DNA of 64,000 bases, taken from contig NZ_PPTF01000008.1 of the NCBI RefSeq assembly GCF_002902845.1, forward strand, positions 1 through 64,000, in the 5' to 3' direction. The notes under the pieces are model-generated. The model was given only the letters and a program-made list of their open reading frames with translations. It was not told the DNA's origin and did no database searches. Every line of letters begins with the position of its first letter. Position 1 is the stretch's first letter. The stretch is from Chromobacterium sinusclupearum. GTDB lineage: Bacteria; Pseudomonadota; Gammaproteobacteria; Burkholderiales; Chromobacteriaceae. Below, one piece after another: positions 29,101-39,758 of this stretch. Both the position numbers and the translations under genes were made by a program.

Positions 29101-29895
29101 ATGAAAAAAGCAATCCTGATGACAATGCTGGCCGCCACGCTTTCTGCATGCGGCGGCGGCGGTGGAGATAGTGGCAACGGCGGGCTGTCTTCTGGCGGCA
29201 ATTCCTCCCCAGGCAACAACCAGGCAACGACCCCGGCCAGCAATGCCAGTGGAATCTGGAAGGGTGTTTCCGATCTTAACCGCACCATCTGGGGTGTCGT
29301 CCTAGCAAACGGCGATTATTGGGTGCTGTATTCTCGCTCAGGCATCAGCGCCCTGCTGGATGGCTTCATCACCGGCAATTTAAAATACAACGGCAGCAAC
29401 TTCAGCTCTTCTGGCCTGGACTACAACATGTACAGCGGCATTCTGTCGGTTGGCGTGAATGGCAGTTTCACAGCTAACCAACTGACGGTCACCTCGTCCT
29501 ACGCCAACGGCGACAAGAGCACAACCAGCGCCCCTTCTTTGCCAGGCAGCGGTCAAGCGGCGAGTTTGAGCGCCATCGCAGGGAACTTGGCCGGCAACAG
29601 CTACGTTCCGCGTTCTGGCATGGACGGCATCATTGTTAACGTCGCAAACAATGGCCAAATCAGCGGACAGAGTACCATCAGCGGCAGCGGCTGCCGTTTC
29701 AATGGCACCATCACTCCGGATGCGAAGCTGAACCTGTACACAGTCAGCCTAACCTTCCTGAACAACAACTGTGCACTGGGCGCCGGCACATCCGTCAATG
29801 GCGCCGCCATGCTGGACACGCAAACAGGACGGTTACTTGGCGCCGCCACAACGGGTCAGTCGGGGCAAGGCATCATGTTCGATCTTCACAAATAA
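29101..29895 (+). CDS. Putative lipoprotein of unknown function
   Basis: A 264-residue protein with a lipoprotein signal (MKKAILMTMLAATLSAC, lipobox LSAC, Cys 17) followed by a flexible Gly/Ser/Asn linker to about residue 45. The rest is a beta-rich domain with repeated Gly-Asn and Thr-Ser patterns (SGIWKGVSDLNRTIWGVVL; GSGCRFNGTITPD). I recognise no family. GGAAT before the ATG serves as a modest ribosome site, and a strong terminator follows the stop. It is a stand-alone gene between the iron locus and pnp. Confidence 0.7.
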   Translation: MKKAILMTMLAATLSACGGGGGDSGNGGLSSGGNSSPGNNQATTPASNASGIWKGVSDLNRTIWGVVLANGDYWVLYSRSGISALLDGFITGNLKYNGSNFSSSGLDYNMYSGILSVGVNGSFTANQLTVTSSYANGDKSTTSAPSLPGSGQAASLSAIAGNLAGNSYVPRSGMDGIIVNVANNGQISGQSTISGSGCRFNGTITPDAKLNLYTVSLTFLNNNCALGAGTSVNGAAMLDTQTGRLLGAATTGQSGQGIMFDLHK

Positions 29896-29920
29896 CTGCC
29901 GTCTTTTCTTGCAACGCAAA

Positions 29921-29950
29921 ACAAAACCCCCGCCAAGGCGGGGGTTTTGT
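29921..29950. terminator. Bidirectional terminator between lipoprotein gene and pnp
   Basis: ACAAAACCCCCGCC and GGCGGGGGTTTTGT form a perfect 14-bp stem with a 2-base loop (AA). T-rich tails lie on both strands. It serves the plus-strand lipoprotein gene and the convergent minus-strand pnp gene. Confidence 0.9.
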
Positions 29951-29990
29951 TTTCTTCCCTACCATCCACAAAGGATGGTCAGCAAGCGGA

Positions 29991-32135
29991 TTACTGCGTC
30001 TTCAGACCGAAGGAATCAGCGGTCGCCTGGGCGGTTTTCGCCTCTTCTTCCAGCAGGGCCTTGATGGACAGGCGGATGCGACCGCGGTCGTCCATTTCGA
30101 TGGCCTTGACCTTCACCACTTGACCTTCCTTCAGGTGATCGGACACATTCTTGATGCGCTCGTTGGCGATCTGCGAGATGTGAACCAGACCATCCTTGCC
30201 CGGCAGGATGGAGACGATGGCGCCGACGTTGTTGTCGAGGATCTTGACCACGGTGCCTTCGTACACCTTGCCCACTTCCACTTCAACGGTGATCTCTTCG
30301 ATGCGCTTCTTGGCCGCTTCCGCGCCCTCGTTGCTGACCGAAGCGATGGTGATGGTGCCGTCTTCCTCGATATTGATCTCGCAACCGGTGTCCTTGGTGA
30401 TGGCGCGGATGGTTTCGCCGCCCTTGCCGATCACTTCGCGGATTTTCTCCGGGTTGATCTTCATCACGTACAGGCGTGGCGCGTGGGCGGACAGCTCTTG
30501 CGGGCCGTCCACGGCTTCCTTCATCAGGCCCAGGATGTGCAGACGGCCTTCCTTGGCCTGGTCCAGCGCAACCTGCATGATTTCCTTGGTGATGCCCTGG
30601 ATCTTGATGTCCATCTGCAGCGCGGTGATGCCTTCGGCGGTGCCGGCTACCTTGAAGTCCATGTCACCCAGGTGATCTTCATCGCCCAGGATGTCGGTCA
30701 GCACGGCGAAGCGGTTGCCTTCCAGGATCAGGCCCATGGCGATACCGGCCACGTGCGCCTTCAGCGGCACGCCGGCGGACAGCAGCGACAGGCAGCCGCC
30801 ACAGACGGAAGCCATCGAGGAGGAGCCGTTGGATTCGGTGATTTCCGAAACCACGCGCATGGAGTAGCCGAACTCGGTTTCCGGCGGCAGCACGGCGACC
30901 AGCGCGCGCTTGGCCAGACGGCCGTGGCCGATTTCGCGGCGCTTCGGCGGGCCCATGCGGCCAGCTTCGCCGGTGGAGTACGGCGGGAAGTTGTAGTGCA
31001 GCATGAAGCGTTCGGTGTATTCGCCGGCCAGCGCGTCGATGATCTGCTCGTCCTGCTTGGTGCCCAGCGTGGCCACAACCAGCGCCTGGGTTTCGCCGCG
31101 GGTGAACAGGGCGGAACCGTGGGTGCGCGGCAGCAGGTTGTTGCGGATGCTGATCGGGCGCACGGTGCGGGTATCGCGGCCGTCGATGCGCGGCTCGCCG
31201 GCCAAGATCTGGCCGCGGACGATTTCCGCTTCCAGGCCCTTGAAGATGCCCTTGATTTCGTTGGCCTTCAGCGTGTCCGTGTCTTCGTTGATCAGCGCGG
31301 CCTTGACGGCATCCCAGGCTTCATTGATGGCAACGGTGCGAGCTTGCTTCTGACGCAGACGGAAGGCTTCGGCCAGCTTGTCGCCGGCGATGCCGCGGAT
31401 CTGGGCGATCAGCGCTTCGTCCTTGGCCGGAGCGGCCCAGTCGAACATGACCGGATTGACTTCGTCGGCCAGCTCGTTGATGGCCTTGATCGCGGCTTGC
31501 ATTTGCTCGTGGCCGAACACCACGCCGCCCAGCATCACGGCTTCGGACAGTTCCTTGGCTTCGGATTCCACCATCAGCACGGCGCGTTGGGTACCGGCCA
31601 CCACCAAGTCCATCTGCGAGGTTTGCAGTTCGGACTTGGTCGGGTTCAGCACGTATTCGCCGTTGATGTAACCAACGCGGGCGGCGCCGATCGGGCCGGC
31701 GAACGGCAGGCCGGAGATGGCCAGGGCGGCGGAAGCGCCGATCATCGCCGGGATGTCGGAATCCACTTCCGGATTCAGCGACAGCACGGTGGCGACGATC
31801 TGCACGTCATGGTAGAAGCCTTCCGGGAACAGCGGGCGGATCGGACGGTCGATCAGGCGGCTGGTCAGCACTTCCTTCTCGGACTGCTTGCCTTCGCGCT
31901 TGAAGAAGCCGCCCGGGATCTTGCCGGCGGCGTAGGTGCGCTCCAGGTAGTCCACGGTCAGCGGGAAGAAATCTTGGCCCGGCTTGACGGACTTGCCGCC
32001 CACCACGTTGACCATCACGACGGTGTCGTCAACGGTGACGACGACGGAACCGGACGCCTGGCGGGCGATTTCACCGGTTTCCAGGGTGACGGTTTGACGG
32101 CCGAACTGGAAGGTTTTGGTGATCTTATTGAACAC
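29991..32135 (-). CDS. pnp: Polyribonucleotide nucleotidyltransferase (PNPase)
   Basis: A 714-residue 3'-5' phosphorolytic exoribonuclease. Two RNase PH domains (first starting [20 protein letters not shown], second containing [20 protein letters not shown]) flank a helical domain; a KH domain ([20 protein letters not shown]) and an S1 domain ([19 protein letters not shown]) end the protein. The start is a GTG at 32135 behind AGGGAAA; the frame is open further upstream, but the family begins here. It lies downstream of rpsO, separated by a terminator, as in many proteobacteria. Confidence 0.96.
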   Translation of the reverse strand: MFNKITKTFQFGRQTVTLETGEIARQASGSVVVTVDDTVVMVNVVGGKSVKPGQDFFPLTVDYLERTYAAGKIPGGFFKREGKQSEKEVLTSRLIDRPIRPLFPEGFYHDVQIVATVLSLNPEVDSDIPAMIGASAALAISGLPFAGPIGAARVGYINGEYVLNPTKSELQTSQMDLVVAGTQRAVLMVESEAKELSEAVMLGGVVFGHEQMQAAIKAINELADEVNPVMFDWAAPAKDEALIAQIRGIAGDKLAEAFRLRQKQARTVAINEAWDAVKAALINEDTDTLKANEIKGIFKGLEAEIVRGQILAGEPRIDGRDTRTVRPISIRNNLLPRTHGSALFTRGETQALVVATLGTKQDEQIIDALAGEYTERFMLHYNFPPYSTGEAGRMGPPKRREIGHGRLAKRALVAVLPPETEFGYSMRVVSEITESNGSSSMASVCGGCLSLLSAGVPLKAHVAGIAMGLILEGNRFAVLTDILGDEDHLGDMDFKVAGTAEGITALQMDIKIQGITKEIMQVALDQAKEGRLHILGLMKEAVDGPQELSAHAPRLYVMKINPEKIREVIGKGGETIRAITKDTGCEINIEEDGTITIASVSNEGAEAAKKRIEEITVEVEVGKVYEGTVVKILDNNVGAIVSILPGKDGLVHISQIANERIKNVSDHLKEGQVVKVKAIEMDDRGRIRLSIKALLEEEAKTAQATADSFGLKTQ

Positions 32136-32288
32136 GAGGGTTTCCCTATATCTTGGTTCGATTGTAAAAATCGCGAGCCGGAAAAAAACAACGGGAACCC
32201 CTAAAAATTCGGACCTGCGGCTAGATCTGAATTTGTAGAGGCTCCCCCCGTTGTCACGACAATTGAAACTCGCGAAGCTGTCGGTGTG

Positions 32289-32316
32289 AAAAAGTCGCAG
32301 CAAGCTGCGACTTTTT
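32289..32316 (-). terminator. rpsO terminator
   Basis: AAAAAGTCGCAG, loop CAAG, CTGCGACTTTTT: a strong hairpin with a T-run on either strand, 17 bases past the rpsO stop on the minus strand. Some transcripts must read through it or start in the pnp leader (32136-32288). Confidence 0.9.
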
Positions 32317-32332
32317 CAGAACCGGATACCGA

Positions 32333-32602
32333 TTACTTGCGCAGGCCCAGGCGGGCGATCAGCGCGCGGTAAGCATCAGCGTCAGTGCCCTTCAGGTAGT
32401 CCAGCAGACGGCGGCGACGGCTAACCAGCTTCAGCAGACCACGACGGCTGTGGTGGTCCTTGGTGTTGGCTTTGAAGTGCGGGGTCAGGTCGTTGATGCG
32501 TGCGGTCAGCAGGGCAACCTGCACTTCGGACGAACCAGTGTCGCCTTCAGCGCGTTGGAAGCTTTTAACGATTTCTGCTTTTTGAGCGGCGGTCATTGCC
32601 AT
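32333..32602 (-). CDS. rpsO: 30S ribosomal protein S15
   Basis: An 89-residue primary 16S rRNA-binding protein. [37 protein letters not shown] and the C-terminal LIARLGLRK are diagnostic. CTGGAG lies 8 bases before the ATG at 32602 (MAMTAAQ); a second ATG two codons later is possible. Confidence 0.97.
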   Translation of the reverse strand: MAMTAAQKAEIVKSFQRAEGDTGSSEVQVALLTARINDLTPHFKANTKDHHSRRGLLKLVSRRRRLLDYLKGTDADAYRALIARLGLRK

Positions 32603-32696
32603 TTGGATTACTCCAGTTTCAGTAGGGGGTTTGAAAACCCGACAAGTGCGGCGAGCCGGAAAACCCAACCCATTCCACACTCCGGTAAGCGGCGGA

Positions 32697-33617
32697 TCAG
32701 GCCTCGGCCTGGTTCGCCAGGAGCCGGATCGGATGCAAGCGGCCATCGCCGCGAGCCTCGCCCAGCCCCACAAATTTCCGTGTCACCTGATGGTAAACCC
32801 GGAAACGCTGCATTTTCTCACACTTTTGTTCAAAACGCACGGGTTGGCCGTGCATAAACTTGCCGATCTCGCCATCGGGCAGCTCGACCTGTGGAAAGTG
32901 CGCAACCAGCACGTCGGCCGGCAGCAGCTTCGCCTCGCGCGCCGGCATGTCCAGCTGCTCCAGCGCGGCCAATTGATGCGACTGGTCCAGCGTGAAACCG
33001 CCGGTCGCGGTGCGGCGCAGCGCGGTCAAATGCGCGCCGCAACCGAGCGCCTCGCCAATATCGCAACCCAAGGTGCGGATATAGGTGCCCTTGGTGCACA
33101 GCACATCGATCTCGGCCGATATGCCGTCGAACGACAACAGCTCCAGCTTGCGGATGGTGACCTGGCGCGCCTCGCGCGGCACCTCGATGCCGGCGCGGGC
33201 ATATTCGTACAGCGGTTTGCCCTGATGCTTCAGCGCAGAATACATCGGCGGCACCTGGCTGATCTTGCCGCGGAAACGCTCCAGCACCGCTTCCAGCTGT
33301 TCGCGGTTGAAGCTGACGGGCCGCTCGGATACCACCTCGCCCTCCACATCGCCGGTGGTGGTCACCACGCCGAACTTGACCGTCGCGCGGTAGCCCTTGT
33401 CGGCATCCAGCAAGTAGGACGAAAACTTGGTGGCCTCGCCCAGGCACACCGGCAGCAGGCCGGTGGCCAGCGGGTCCAGCACGCCGGTGTGGCCGGCCTT
33501 GGCGGCGTTCAGCAGCCAGCGCGCCTTCTGCAGCGCGTTGTTGCTGGAGATGTCGTAGGGCTTGTCGATCAGCAGCACGCCATCGATGTGGCGGCGGTTG
33601 CTGCGCGGCTTGCTCAT
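32697..33617 (-). CDS. truB: tRNA pseudouridine(55) synthase
   Basis: A 306-residue enzyme making pseudouridine 55 in the T-loop of tRNAs. The catalytic Asp lies in [19 protein letters not shown]; other motifs are [35 protein letters not shown] and [21 protein letters not shown]-terminal PUA-like region ends the protein. The start overlaps the rbfA stop by 4 bases. Confidence 0.96.
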   Translation of the reverse strand: MSKPRSNRRHIDGVLLIDKPYDISSNNALQKARWLLNAAKAGHTGVLDPLATGLLPVCLGEATKFSSYLLDADKGYRATVKFGVVTTTGDVEGEVVSERPVSFNREQLEAVLERFRGKISQVPPMYSALKHQGKPLYEYARAGIEVPREARQVTIRKLELLSFDGISAEIDVLCTKGTYIRTLGCDIGEALGCGAHLTALRRTATGGFTLDQSHQLAALEQLDMPAREAKLLPADVLVAHFPQVELPDGEIGKFMHGQPVRFEQKCEKMQRFRVYHQVTRKFVGLGEARGDGRLHPIRLLANQAEA

Positions 33618-34027
33618 TCCGCCTTGCCCTCGCCCGGCTCGCCGTTGGCGACATCGCCGAACTTCTCCGCGTCTTCGCGCGCCACCTGGTTGATCAGGCT
33701 GGTCAGGTGCATGCCGCGCTCGACCGAGTCGTCATACACGAAGTGCAGCTGCGGAATGCTGAAAATCTTGATCGCGCGGCCCAGCTCGTTGCGCAGGTAG
33801 CCGGCGGAGCTGTCCAGCGCCTCCTGAGTCGCTTCGCGGGTGGTATCCACCATCACGGTGTAATACACCTTGGCGTGCGAGTAGTCGCGGGTCACCTCCA
33901 CCTGGGTGATGGTGATCCAGCCGGCGCGCGGATCCTTCAGTCCCTTGCGGGTCAGCTCGGCCAGCTCGCGCTGGATTTGCTCGGCGATGCGGTCCGAGCG
34001 GGAAAAACCTTTTTTGGCTTTGGCCAT
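33614..34027 (-). CDS. rbfA: Ribosome-binding factor A
   Basis: A 137-residue KH-like protein needed for late 30S maturation and cold adaptation. It starts MAKAKKGFSRSDRIAEQIQR and contains the family patterns KDPRAGWITITQVEVTRDYS and KIFSIPQLHFVYDDSVERG. A start at 34057 exists in frame but adds ten atypical residues. The C-terminal tail is acidic and Gly-rich. It lies between infB and truB, as usual in proteobacteria, but the gap to infB is unusually long (about 250 bases) and contains an inverted repeat. Confidence 0.95.
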   Translation of the reverse strand: MAKAKKGFSRSDRIAEQIQRELAELTRKGLKDPRAGWITITQVEVTRDYSHAKVYYTVMVDTTREATQEALDSSAGYLRNELGRAIKIFSIPQLHFVYDDSVERGMHLTSLINQVAREDAEKFGDVANGEPGEGKAE

Positions 34028-34069
34028 GATAATTCCAATCGTTACCTTGCGATTCACAGAACCGCTTTA

Positions 34070-34207
34070 GCCACGAAAACCACGGAAAACACGAAACACA
34101 ATCACGAGACCGATACTCAGAACGGTGCGCCAGCGCGTTCACTCCAAGCCAGTCTTGTCACTGCCGCCCTCGGGCTGGTTTGTTCGTGTTTTTCGTGGGT
34201 TTCGTGG
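34070..34207. repeat. Long imperfect inverted repeat between infB and rbfA
   Basis: The left arm (34070-34100, GCCACGAAAACCACGGAAAA...) and right arm (34177-34207, ...TTTTTCGTGGGTTTCGTGGC) are about 27/31 complementary, around a loop of 76 bases. Arms built of CACGAAA units are a known type of dispersed intergenic repeat in several bacteria. It would fold into a large stem in the infB-rbfA transcript. Confidence 0.7.
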
Positions 34208-34276
34208 CACAAACATGAAAAAGGCGAGCGCCCGCCGACCTTTCGGTCAGACCGGCGCCCGCCCTTGGCGTCTCAA

Positions 34277-37219
34277 TTACAGAGAGCGCGCAACTTCGAC
34301 GATTTCGAACGCTTCCAGTTGGTCGCCTTCCTGGATGTCGTTGAAGTTCTTCAGCATCAGGCCGCACTCGTAGCCTTGCTTGACTTCCTTCACGTCGTCC
34401 TTGAAGCGCTTCAGCGATTCCAGCTCGCCGGTGTGCACCACCACGTGGTTGCGGATCAGACGGACCGAAGCGGAGCGCTTGATCATGCCGTCGGTCACCA
34501 TACAACCCGCGATATTGCCCACCTTGGAAACCGAGATCACCTGACGGATTTCGACCGTACCCAGGATCTGTTCCTTCTTCTCCGGCGCCAGCATGCCGGA
34601 CAGCGCGGCCTTCACCTCGTCCACCGCATCATAGATGATGTTGTAGTAACGGATGTCGACGCCCTCGTTCTCGGCCAGCTTGCGCGCGGCGGAGTCGGCA
34701 CGGGTGTTGAAGCCGATGATGATGGCCTTGGAAGCGATCGCCAGGTTGACGTCGGATTCGCTGATGCCGCCCACGCCAGAGTGCAGGATGGCCACGCGAA
34801 CTTCTTCGGTGGACAGCTTCTGCAGGCTGCCGGCCAGCGCTTCGTACGAACCTTGCACGTCCGCCTTGATGATGATGGACAGGGTTTGCACCTCGCCTTC
34901 GGACATCTGGGCGAACATGTTCTCCAGCTTGGCGGCTTGCTGCTTGGCCAGACGCACGTCGCGGAACTTGCCGGCGCGGAACAGGGCGATTTCACGCGCC
35001 TTCTTCTCGTCGGCCAGCGCCATGGCGTCTTCGCCAGCCAGCGGCACGTCGGACAGGCCCAGGATTTCCACCGGGATGGCCGGGCCGGCCGATTCGATGG
35101 CCTTGCCGTTTTCGTCCATCATGGCGCGGACGCGGCCGAATGCCGTGCCAGCCAGAACCACATCGCCCTTGCGCAGCGTGCCGGACTGAACCAGCAGGGT
35201 AGCGACCGGACCGCGGCCCTTGTCGAGGCGGGCCTCGACGATGATGCCCTTGGCCAGGGTTTCCACCGGCGCCTTCAACTCCAGCACTTCGGCCTGCAGC
35301 AGGATGGCTTCCAGCAGCGCATCGATGTTCAGGCCCATCTTGGCCGACACTTCGACGAACTGAGTATCGCCGCCCCAGTCTTCCGGCACCACTTCGTGCG
35401 ATACCAGTTCCTGGCGGATACGTTCCGGGTTGGCGCCCTGCTTGTCGATCTTGTTGACCGCCACCACCATCGGCACCTTGGCCGCCTTGGCGTGGTGAAT
35501 CGCTTCGATCGTCTGCGGCATCACGCCGTCGTCGGCCGCCACCACCAGCACCACGATGTCCGTAGCCTTGGCGCCGCGGGCACGCATCGCGGTAAACGCT
35601 TCGTGACCCGGGGTATCCAGGAAGGTGATCATGCCGCGCGGGGTTTCCACGTGGTAAGCGCCGATGTGCTGGGTAATGCCGCCGGCTTCGCCCGCCGCCA
35701 CTTTGGCGCGACGGATGTAGTCCAGCAGCGAGGTCTTGCCATGGTCCACGTGGCCCATCACGGTCACCACCGGGGAGCGCGGCTTTTCCACCACTTCGAC
35801 GGTCTCACCGCCGGTCACTTCCAGGTAGGCTTCCGGATCGTCCGCCTGAGCGGCCTTGCCGATGTGGCCCATTTCTTCCACCACGATCAACGCGGTTTCC
35901 TGATCCAGCACCTGGTTGATGGTGACCATCATGCCCATCTTCATCAGGGTCTTGATCACTTCAACCGCCTTCACGGCCATCCGGTGGGCCAGTTCGGCCA
36001 CGGTGATGGTTTCCGGCACCAGGACTTCATGCACGATGGGTTCGGTCGGCGCCTGGAAGGCGTGCTGGTTGTTCTGCTTGTTCTTGCCCTTGCCGCCGCG
36101 CGACTTCCAGTCGTTGCCGGCGTCGCCGCCCTTGGTCTTCAGACCGCGGCCGCCCTTCTTGCCTTCATCCCAACGATCGCCACCCTTTTTGTTGCCGCCG
36201 CCCTTCTTGGCATCCGGACGACCGGCAACCGTCGCCGGCACGGTCGGGGCGCCAGGTGCGCCGGCTACGCCAGGACGCGGGCCGCGGTTATCGCCAGCCG
36301 GGCGCGGACCACGGTTGTCCCCAGCCGGACGCGGGCCGCGATCGCCGGCGCCTGCCGGACGCGGACCACGGTCGCCAGCGCCTGCCGGGCGCGGACCGCG
36401 ATCGCCGGTACCTGCCGGACGCGGGCCACGGTCACCGGCGCCAGCCGGGCGCGGGCCACGGTTGTCGCGGTTATCGTTGCCGCGCGGACCGCGGTTGTCG
36501 CCAGCCGGGGCCGGACGACGCTCGTCGCGGCGCTCTTCGCGCGGCGGTTCGACGACCGGAGCGGGTGCCGGAGCCGGTTGCGAAGCCGCCAGCTTGGCAG
36601 CCTGGCGACGTTCCTCGCGCTCGATCTTTTCGCGCATCAGCGCTTCTTGACGGGCGCGGAACGCGGCCTGACGCTTCTCTTCAGCTTCACGCGCGGCGAT
36701 TTCTTCCGGCGACAGGATGGAGGCGACTGTGCGCGGAGCCGGCGCGGCGGCCGGCTTCGGCTCGGGCTTCGGTTCCGGCTTGGCTTCCACCTTGGGCTCC
36801 GGCTTCGGCTCGGGCTTGGCTTCCGGCTTCACCTCGACCTTGGGCTCCGGCTTAGGCTCGGGCTTGGCTTCCGCAGGCTTGGCGGCCGGAGCGGGAGCCG
36901 GTTCGGCCGGCTTCGGCGCTTCGGCGCGCGGTGCTTCTTCCGGACGCGCCACCACGCGCTTCTTGCGGGTTTCCACAGTCACGGTGCCGCCGTCGGCTTT
37001 TTTCACCTCGGAGGTGGACTTGCGGGTCAGCGTAATGCCGCCGTCCTCGCGCGCGCCATGCGCACGCTTCAGATAGTCCAGGAGCTGGGACTTGTCTTGC
37101 GCCGACAGGGTGTCTTCCGGCGAGCGCTTGCTCACGCCGGCCGCCTTCAGCTGTTCCAGCAGGCGTTCCGGCGAGAGATTCATCTCACTGGCAAATTGTT
37201 TTACATTCGTCAAAACCAT
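34277..37219 (-). CDS. infB: Translation initiation factor IF-2
   Basis: A 980-residue GTPase that places initiator tRNA on the 30S subunit. The N-terminus ([20 protein letters not shown]) is the IF2 N-domain. A long low-complexity region follows with Lys-Pro-Glu repeats and RGPRPAG repeats. The G domain starts near residue 480: [18 protein letters not shown] (G1), DTPGHEAF (G3) and AVNKIDK (G4). The C-terminal domains bind fMet-tRNA. GGGAAG precedes the ATG at 37219; the in-frame start four codons upstream is less likely. It is longer than E. coli IF2 (890) because of the repeats. Confidence 0.96.
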   Translation of the reverse strand: MVLTNVKQFASEMNLSPERLLEQLKAAGVSKRSPEDTLSAQDKSQLLDYLKRAHGAREDGGITLTRKSTSEVKKADGGTVTVETRKKRVVARPEEAPRAEAPKPAEPAPAPAAKPAEAKPEPKPEPKVEVKPEAKPEPKPEPKVEAKPEPKPEPKPAAAPAPRTVASILSPEEIAAREAEEKRQAAFRARQEALMREKIEREERRQAAKLAASQPAPAPAPVVEPPREERRDERRPAPAGDNRGPRGNDNRDNRGPRPAGAGDRGPRPAGTGDRGPRPAGAGDRGPRPAGAGDRGPRPAGDNRGPRPAGDNRGPRPGVAGAPGAPTVPATVAGRPDAKKGGGNKKGGDRWDEGKKGGRGLKTKGGDAGNDWKSRGGKGKNKQNNQHAFQAPTEPIVHEVLVPETITVAELAHRMAVKAVEVIKTLMKMGMMVTINQVLDQETALIVVEEMGHIGKAAQADDPEAYLEVTGGETVEVVEKPRSPVVTVMGHVDHGKTSLLDYIRRAKVAAGEAGGITQHIGAYHVETPRGMITFLDTPGHEAFTAMRARGAKATDIVVLVVAADDGVMPQTIEAIHHAKAAKVPMVVAVNKIDKQGANPERIRQELVSHEVVPEDWGGDTQFVEVSAKMGLNIDALLEAILLQAEVLELKAPVETLAKGIIVEARLDKGRGPVATLLVQSGTLRKGDVVLAGTAFGRVRAMMDENGKAIESAGPAIPVEILGLSDVPLAGEDAMALADEKKAREIALFRAGKFRDVRLAKQQAAKLENMFAQMSEGEVQTLSIIIKADVQGSYEALAGSLQKLSTEEVRVAILHSGVGGISESDVNLAIASKAIIIGFNTRADSAARKLAENEGVDIRYYNIIYDAVDEVKAALSGMLAPEKKEQILGTVEIRQVISVSKVGNIAGCMVTDGMIKRSASVRLIRNHVVVHTGELESLKRFKDDVKEVKQGYECGLMLKNFNDIQEGDQLEAFEIVEVARSL
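36281..36475 (-). repeat. In-frame tandem repeats (RGPRPAG) in infB
   Basis: On the minus strand about seven copies of a RGPRP-containing unit follow one another, with spacers of two or three residues (AGAG, AGTG, AGDN), giving 30- and 27-base units. Codon use differs slightly between copies, so they are not very recent duplications. They lie in the linker before the GTPase domain. Confidence 0.85.
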
Positions 37220-37258
37220 TCGTCTTCCCAAATTCCGTAAATACTTCCCGAGAAAGCC

Positions 37259-38737
37259 TTACTGGTTGAACCAGTGTTCGCGCGCCTTCATGATGATTGC
37301 GCGTGCAGCTTCCGCTTCCATGCCGGTCATGTCCACCAGATCGTCAACAGCCAAGTCGGCCAGATCGTCGCGGGTGTTCACGCCGCCTGCGGCCAGCTTG
37401 CGAACCAGCTCGGCATCCAGGCCTTCCATGTCCTTCAGGTCATCCGATACGTTTTCGACCTGCTCTTCGGACGCAATGGCCTGAGTCAGGAGCGCATCAC
37501 GGGCGCGGCTGCGCAGCTCGCCCACCAGCTCCTCGTTGAAGCCTTCGATTTCCAGCATTTCTTCCAGCGGCACATAGGCCACTTCTTCCAGCGCGGCAAA
37601 GCCTTCGTTCACCAGCTTGGCTGCGATGTCTTCTTCCACGCCCAGCGCGCTGACGAACAGCTGGCGCAGCGCGGCGTCCTCGGCCTGGTGCTTCTCTTCG
37701 GCCTCGGTCACGGTCATGATGTTCAGGTACCAGCCGGTCAGCTCCGCAGCGAGCTTGACGTTCTGGCCGCTACGGCCGATGGCCAGCGCCAGTTGGTCTT
37801 CCTCAACGATCACATCCATGCTGTGATTGTCTTCGTCCACCATGATGCGGCTGACTTCAGCCGGCGACAGCGCGTTGATGACGAACTGAGCCGGTTCCGG
37901 CGCCCACAGCACGATGTCGACGCGCTCGCCCGCCAGTTCCTGCGTCACCGCCTGAACGCGGGAACCGCGCATGCCGATGCAGGTGCCTTGCGGATCGATG
38001 CGGGCGTCGTTGGCCTTGACGGCGATCTTGGCGCGCATGCCGGCATCGCGCACCGCGGCGCGGATTTCCAGCATGCCTTCGTCGATCTCCGGCACTTCCA
38101 GCTCAAACAGTTTGACCAGGAAATCCGGCGAGGTGCGGGACAGGATCAGTTGCGGGCCGCGACCTTGGCGGTCGATGCGCAGCAGGAAAGCCTTGACGCG
38201 GTCGCCCACGCGCAGGTTTTCCTTCGGAATCATCTGATCGCGCGGCAGCACGGCTTCCAGCTTGCCGCATTCGACGATGGCATTGCCGCGTTCGATGCGC
38301 TTGATGGTGCCGATCACCAGGTGCTCGCGGCGCTGCAGGAATTCGTTCAGCAGCTGTTCGCGCTCGGCGTCGCGGATGCGCTGCAGGATGACCTGCTTGG
38401 CGGTCTGCGCGCCGATGCGTCCGAACTCCACCGCTTCCATCGGTTCTTCAATATAGGCGCCCAGCTCGACGCGCGGATCACGCTCGCGAGCATCGACCAG
38501 GCCGATTTCCTTGCTTTCGGATTCCAGCAGCTCATCTTCCACCACCAGCCAGCGGCGGAAGGTCTGGTACTGACCGGTGTGGCGATCGATTTCGACGCGC
38601 ACATCCATCTCGTCATCGGTAAACTTTTTCTTGGTTGCCGAGGCAAGCGCCATCTCAAGGGCGGAAAACACCACATCCTTGCTGACATTCTTTTCGCTCG
38701 CCAGGGCATCCACCAGCAACAAAATCTCGCGACTCAT
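37259..38737 (-). CDS. nusA: Transcription termination/antitermination factor NusA
   Basis: A 492-residue RNA-polymerase-binding factor. N-terminal domain [21 protein letters not shown]1 domain around residues 135-200 ([20 protein letters not shown]), two KH domains ([39 protein letters not shown]), and two C-terminal acidic AR repeats. It lies between rimP and infB, the standard order; gaps are 51 and 39 bases. In E. coli NusA represses its own operon, which is relevant to the hairpin before rimP. Confidence 0.96.
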   Translation of the reverse strand: MSREILLLVDALASEKNVSKDVVFSALEMALASATKKKFTDDEMDVRVEIDRHTGQYQTFRRWLVVEDELLESESKEIGLVDARERDPRVELGAYIEEPMEAVEFGRIGAQTAKQVILQRIRDAEREQLLNEFLQRREHLVIGTIKRIERGNAIVECGKLEAVLPRDQMIPKENLRVGDRVKAFLLRIDRQGRGPQLILSRTSPDFLVKLFELEVPEIDEGMLEIRAAVRDAGMRAKIAVKANDARIDPQGTCIGMRGSRVQAVTQELAGERVDIVLWAPEPAQFVINALSPAEVSRIMVDEDNHSMDVIVEEDQLALAIGRSGQNVKLAAELTGWYLNIMTVTEAEEKHQAEDAALRQLFVSALGVEEDIAAKLVNEGFAALEEVAYVPLEEMLEIEGFNEELVGELRSRARDALLTQAIASEEQVENVSDDLKDMEGLDAELVRKLAAGGVNTRDDLADLAVDDLVDMTGMEAEAARAIIMKAREHWFNQ

Positions 38738-38788
38738 GCATTCCTCTCCGAATTTTGTCCTTTAGCGCGGGCTATCGCCGTCCAGGCA

Positions 38789-39214
38789 TCAAAACTCAGG
38801 CTCGAGACGAGCCTTGTCGATGTTGGCGAACGGAATCACCACGATGCGGCCATCCACATCCAGCTTCACGGAGCCGTCTTCGACCCCGGCAAGACGACCG
38901 GTAAATTTCTTCTGCTGCTCGATCGGCATCCGCGTCTTGATCTTGGCGAGCTGACCGGCGAAACGGACGAAATCGGCTTCCTTCTTCAAAGGACGATCCA
39001 GGCCCGGCGAAGAGACTTCCAGTCGCTCGTAGTCCACGTTCTCGACCATGAACAGTCGAGTCAGGTGATTGCTCACCAACACGCAGTCTTCCACGGTGAT
39101 GCCACCGGGCTTGTCGAGAAATACGCGAAAACCGCCACCCGGGGTCATTTCAAAATCGACCAACTCGTAGCCGAAACCCTGCAGGGTGTTTTCCAGCAGC
39201 AAACGAACATCCAT
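38789..39214 (-). CDS. rimP: Ribosome maturation factor RimP
   Basis: A 141-residue protein for 30S assembly. [20 protein letters not shown] opens the N-terminal domain; [21 protein letters not shown] is the family signature; the C-terminal SH3-like domain ends in [10 protein letters not shown]. The ATG at 39214 lies behind GGAA; an in-frame GTG at 39226 is an alternative. It is the first gene of the rimP-nusA-infB unit and is preceded by a terminator-like hairpin. Confidence 0.94.
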   Translation of the reverse strand: MDVRLLLENTLQGFGYELVDFEMTPGGGFRVFLDKPGGITVEDCVLVSNHLTRLFMVENVDYERLEVSSPGLDRPLKKEADFVRFAGQLAKIKTRMPIEQQKKFTGRLAGVEDGSVKLDVDGRIVVIPFANIDKARLEPEF

Positions 39215-39230
39215 TGCTTTTTCCACAAAT

Positions 39231-39252
39231 AAAAAATGGGCGAAACGCCCAT
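39231..39252 (-). terminator. Terminator-like hairpin in the rimP leader
   Basis: ATGGGCG and CGCCCAT form a 7-bp stem with a 3-base loop. On the minus strand TTTTTT follows immediately, and the rimP start comes 16 bases after that. No gene lies upstream on this strand for several hundred bases, so this is best read as an attenuator in the operon leader. Confidence 0.6.
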
Positions 39253-39576
39253 CCCTAACCGCTGCGATTGTAACCTATTTCCGCAAAAAAGAAAACCTAA
39301 GCGCCCGGCCGCGTTCTTTGTCTGCCGGCGGCCATTTTCCGCCGAAAAGCGCTCGCCACAAACGCCAGCCGCTCCAGCCCTTCGCTGCCAGGGCATTTTG
39401 GCCGCGCGCCGGCAAAAGCCAGCCATGGGGAGCGGACTCTGGGGCCGCCATGCCTTGTGGCCGGGCCCAACCCGCACACGCTCCATCCCCCCAAGCTGCG
39501 CTGCGCCGAATGATCGCAAACCGCCCATAGGCCCGACCAGCGCCCCGCCCCGGCCCGGCTCCATGCCAGACAATTT
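39253..39576. other. Intergenic region between rimP and fadD
   Basis: About 325 bases of GC-rich sequence between divergent genes. It must contain the promoter of the rimP-nusA-infB operon on the minus strand. Frames here are shadows without motifs. No tRNA (such as the metY gene found before rimP in E. coli) could be recognised. Confidence 0.5.
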
Positions 39577-39605
39577 TTGCGAGAGTTTTTCAGTTACGGT
39601 ACATT
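39577..39605 (+). promoter_or_regulatory. Candidate sigma-70 promoter of fadD
   Basis: TTGCGA (39577-39582) and TACATT (39600-39605) are separated by 17 bases and lie about 150 bases before the fadD start. Good spacing and fair hexamers. Confidence 0.5.
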
Positions 39606-39758
39606 ACCGCGAATCAAACATCAGTTTGAGCCCAGCGGCCAGCTTCACGGGCCGCGAAGAAAACGATTAAAAAACAGCGACTCGCTAAAACCGGATCGCC
39701 GCCGGCGCGCGCTGGCGCGATGCTCGCTAAAACCCGCACGACGGAGAAACCCGGATTT

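Noticed and set aside
30120-32204. 694-codon plus-strand frame opposite pnp
   Set aside because: Shadow of the PNPase gene; rich in His, Asp and Gly with no domain.
33707-37240. 1177-codon plus-strand frame opposite rbfA and infB
   Set aside because: Very long but a shadow of IF-2 with repeated low-complexity sequence; no ribosome site or domain.
39253-39576. tRNA gene (metY-like) before rimP
   Set aside because: Looked for because of E. coli gene order; no cloverleaf, T-loop GTTC or CCA end could be found.
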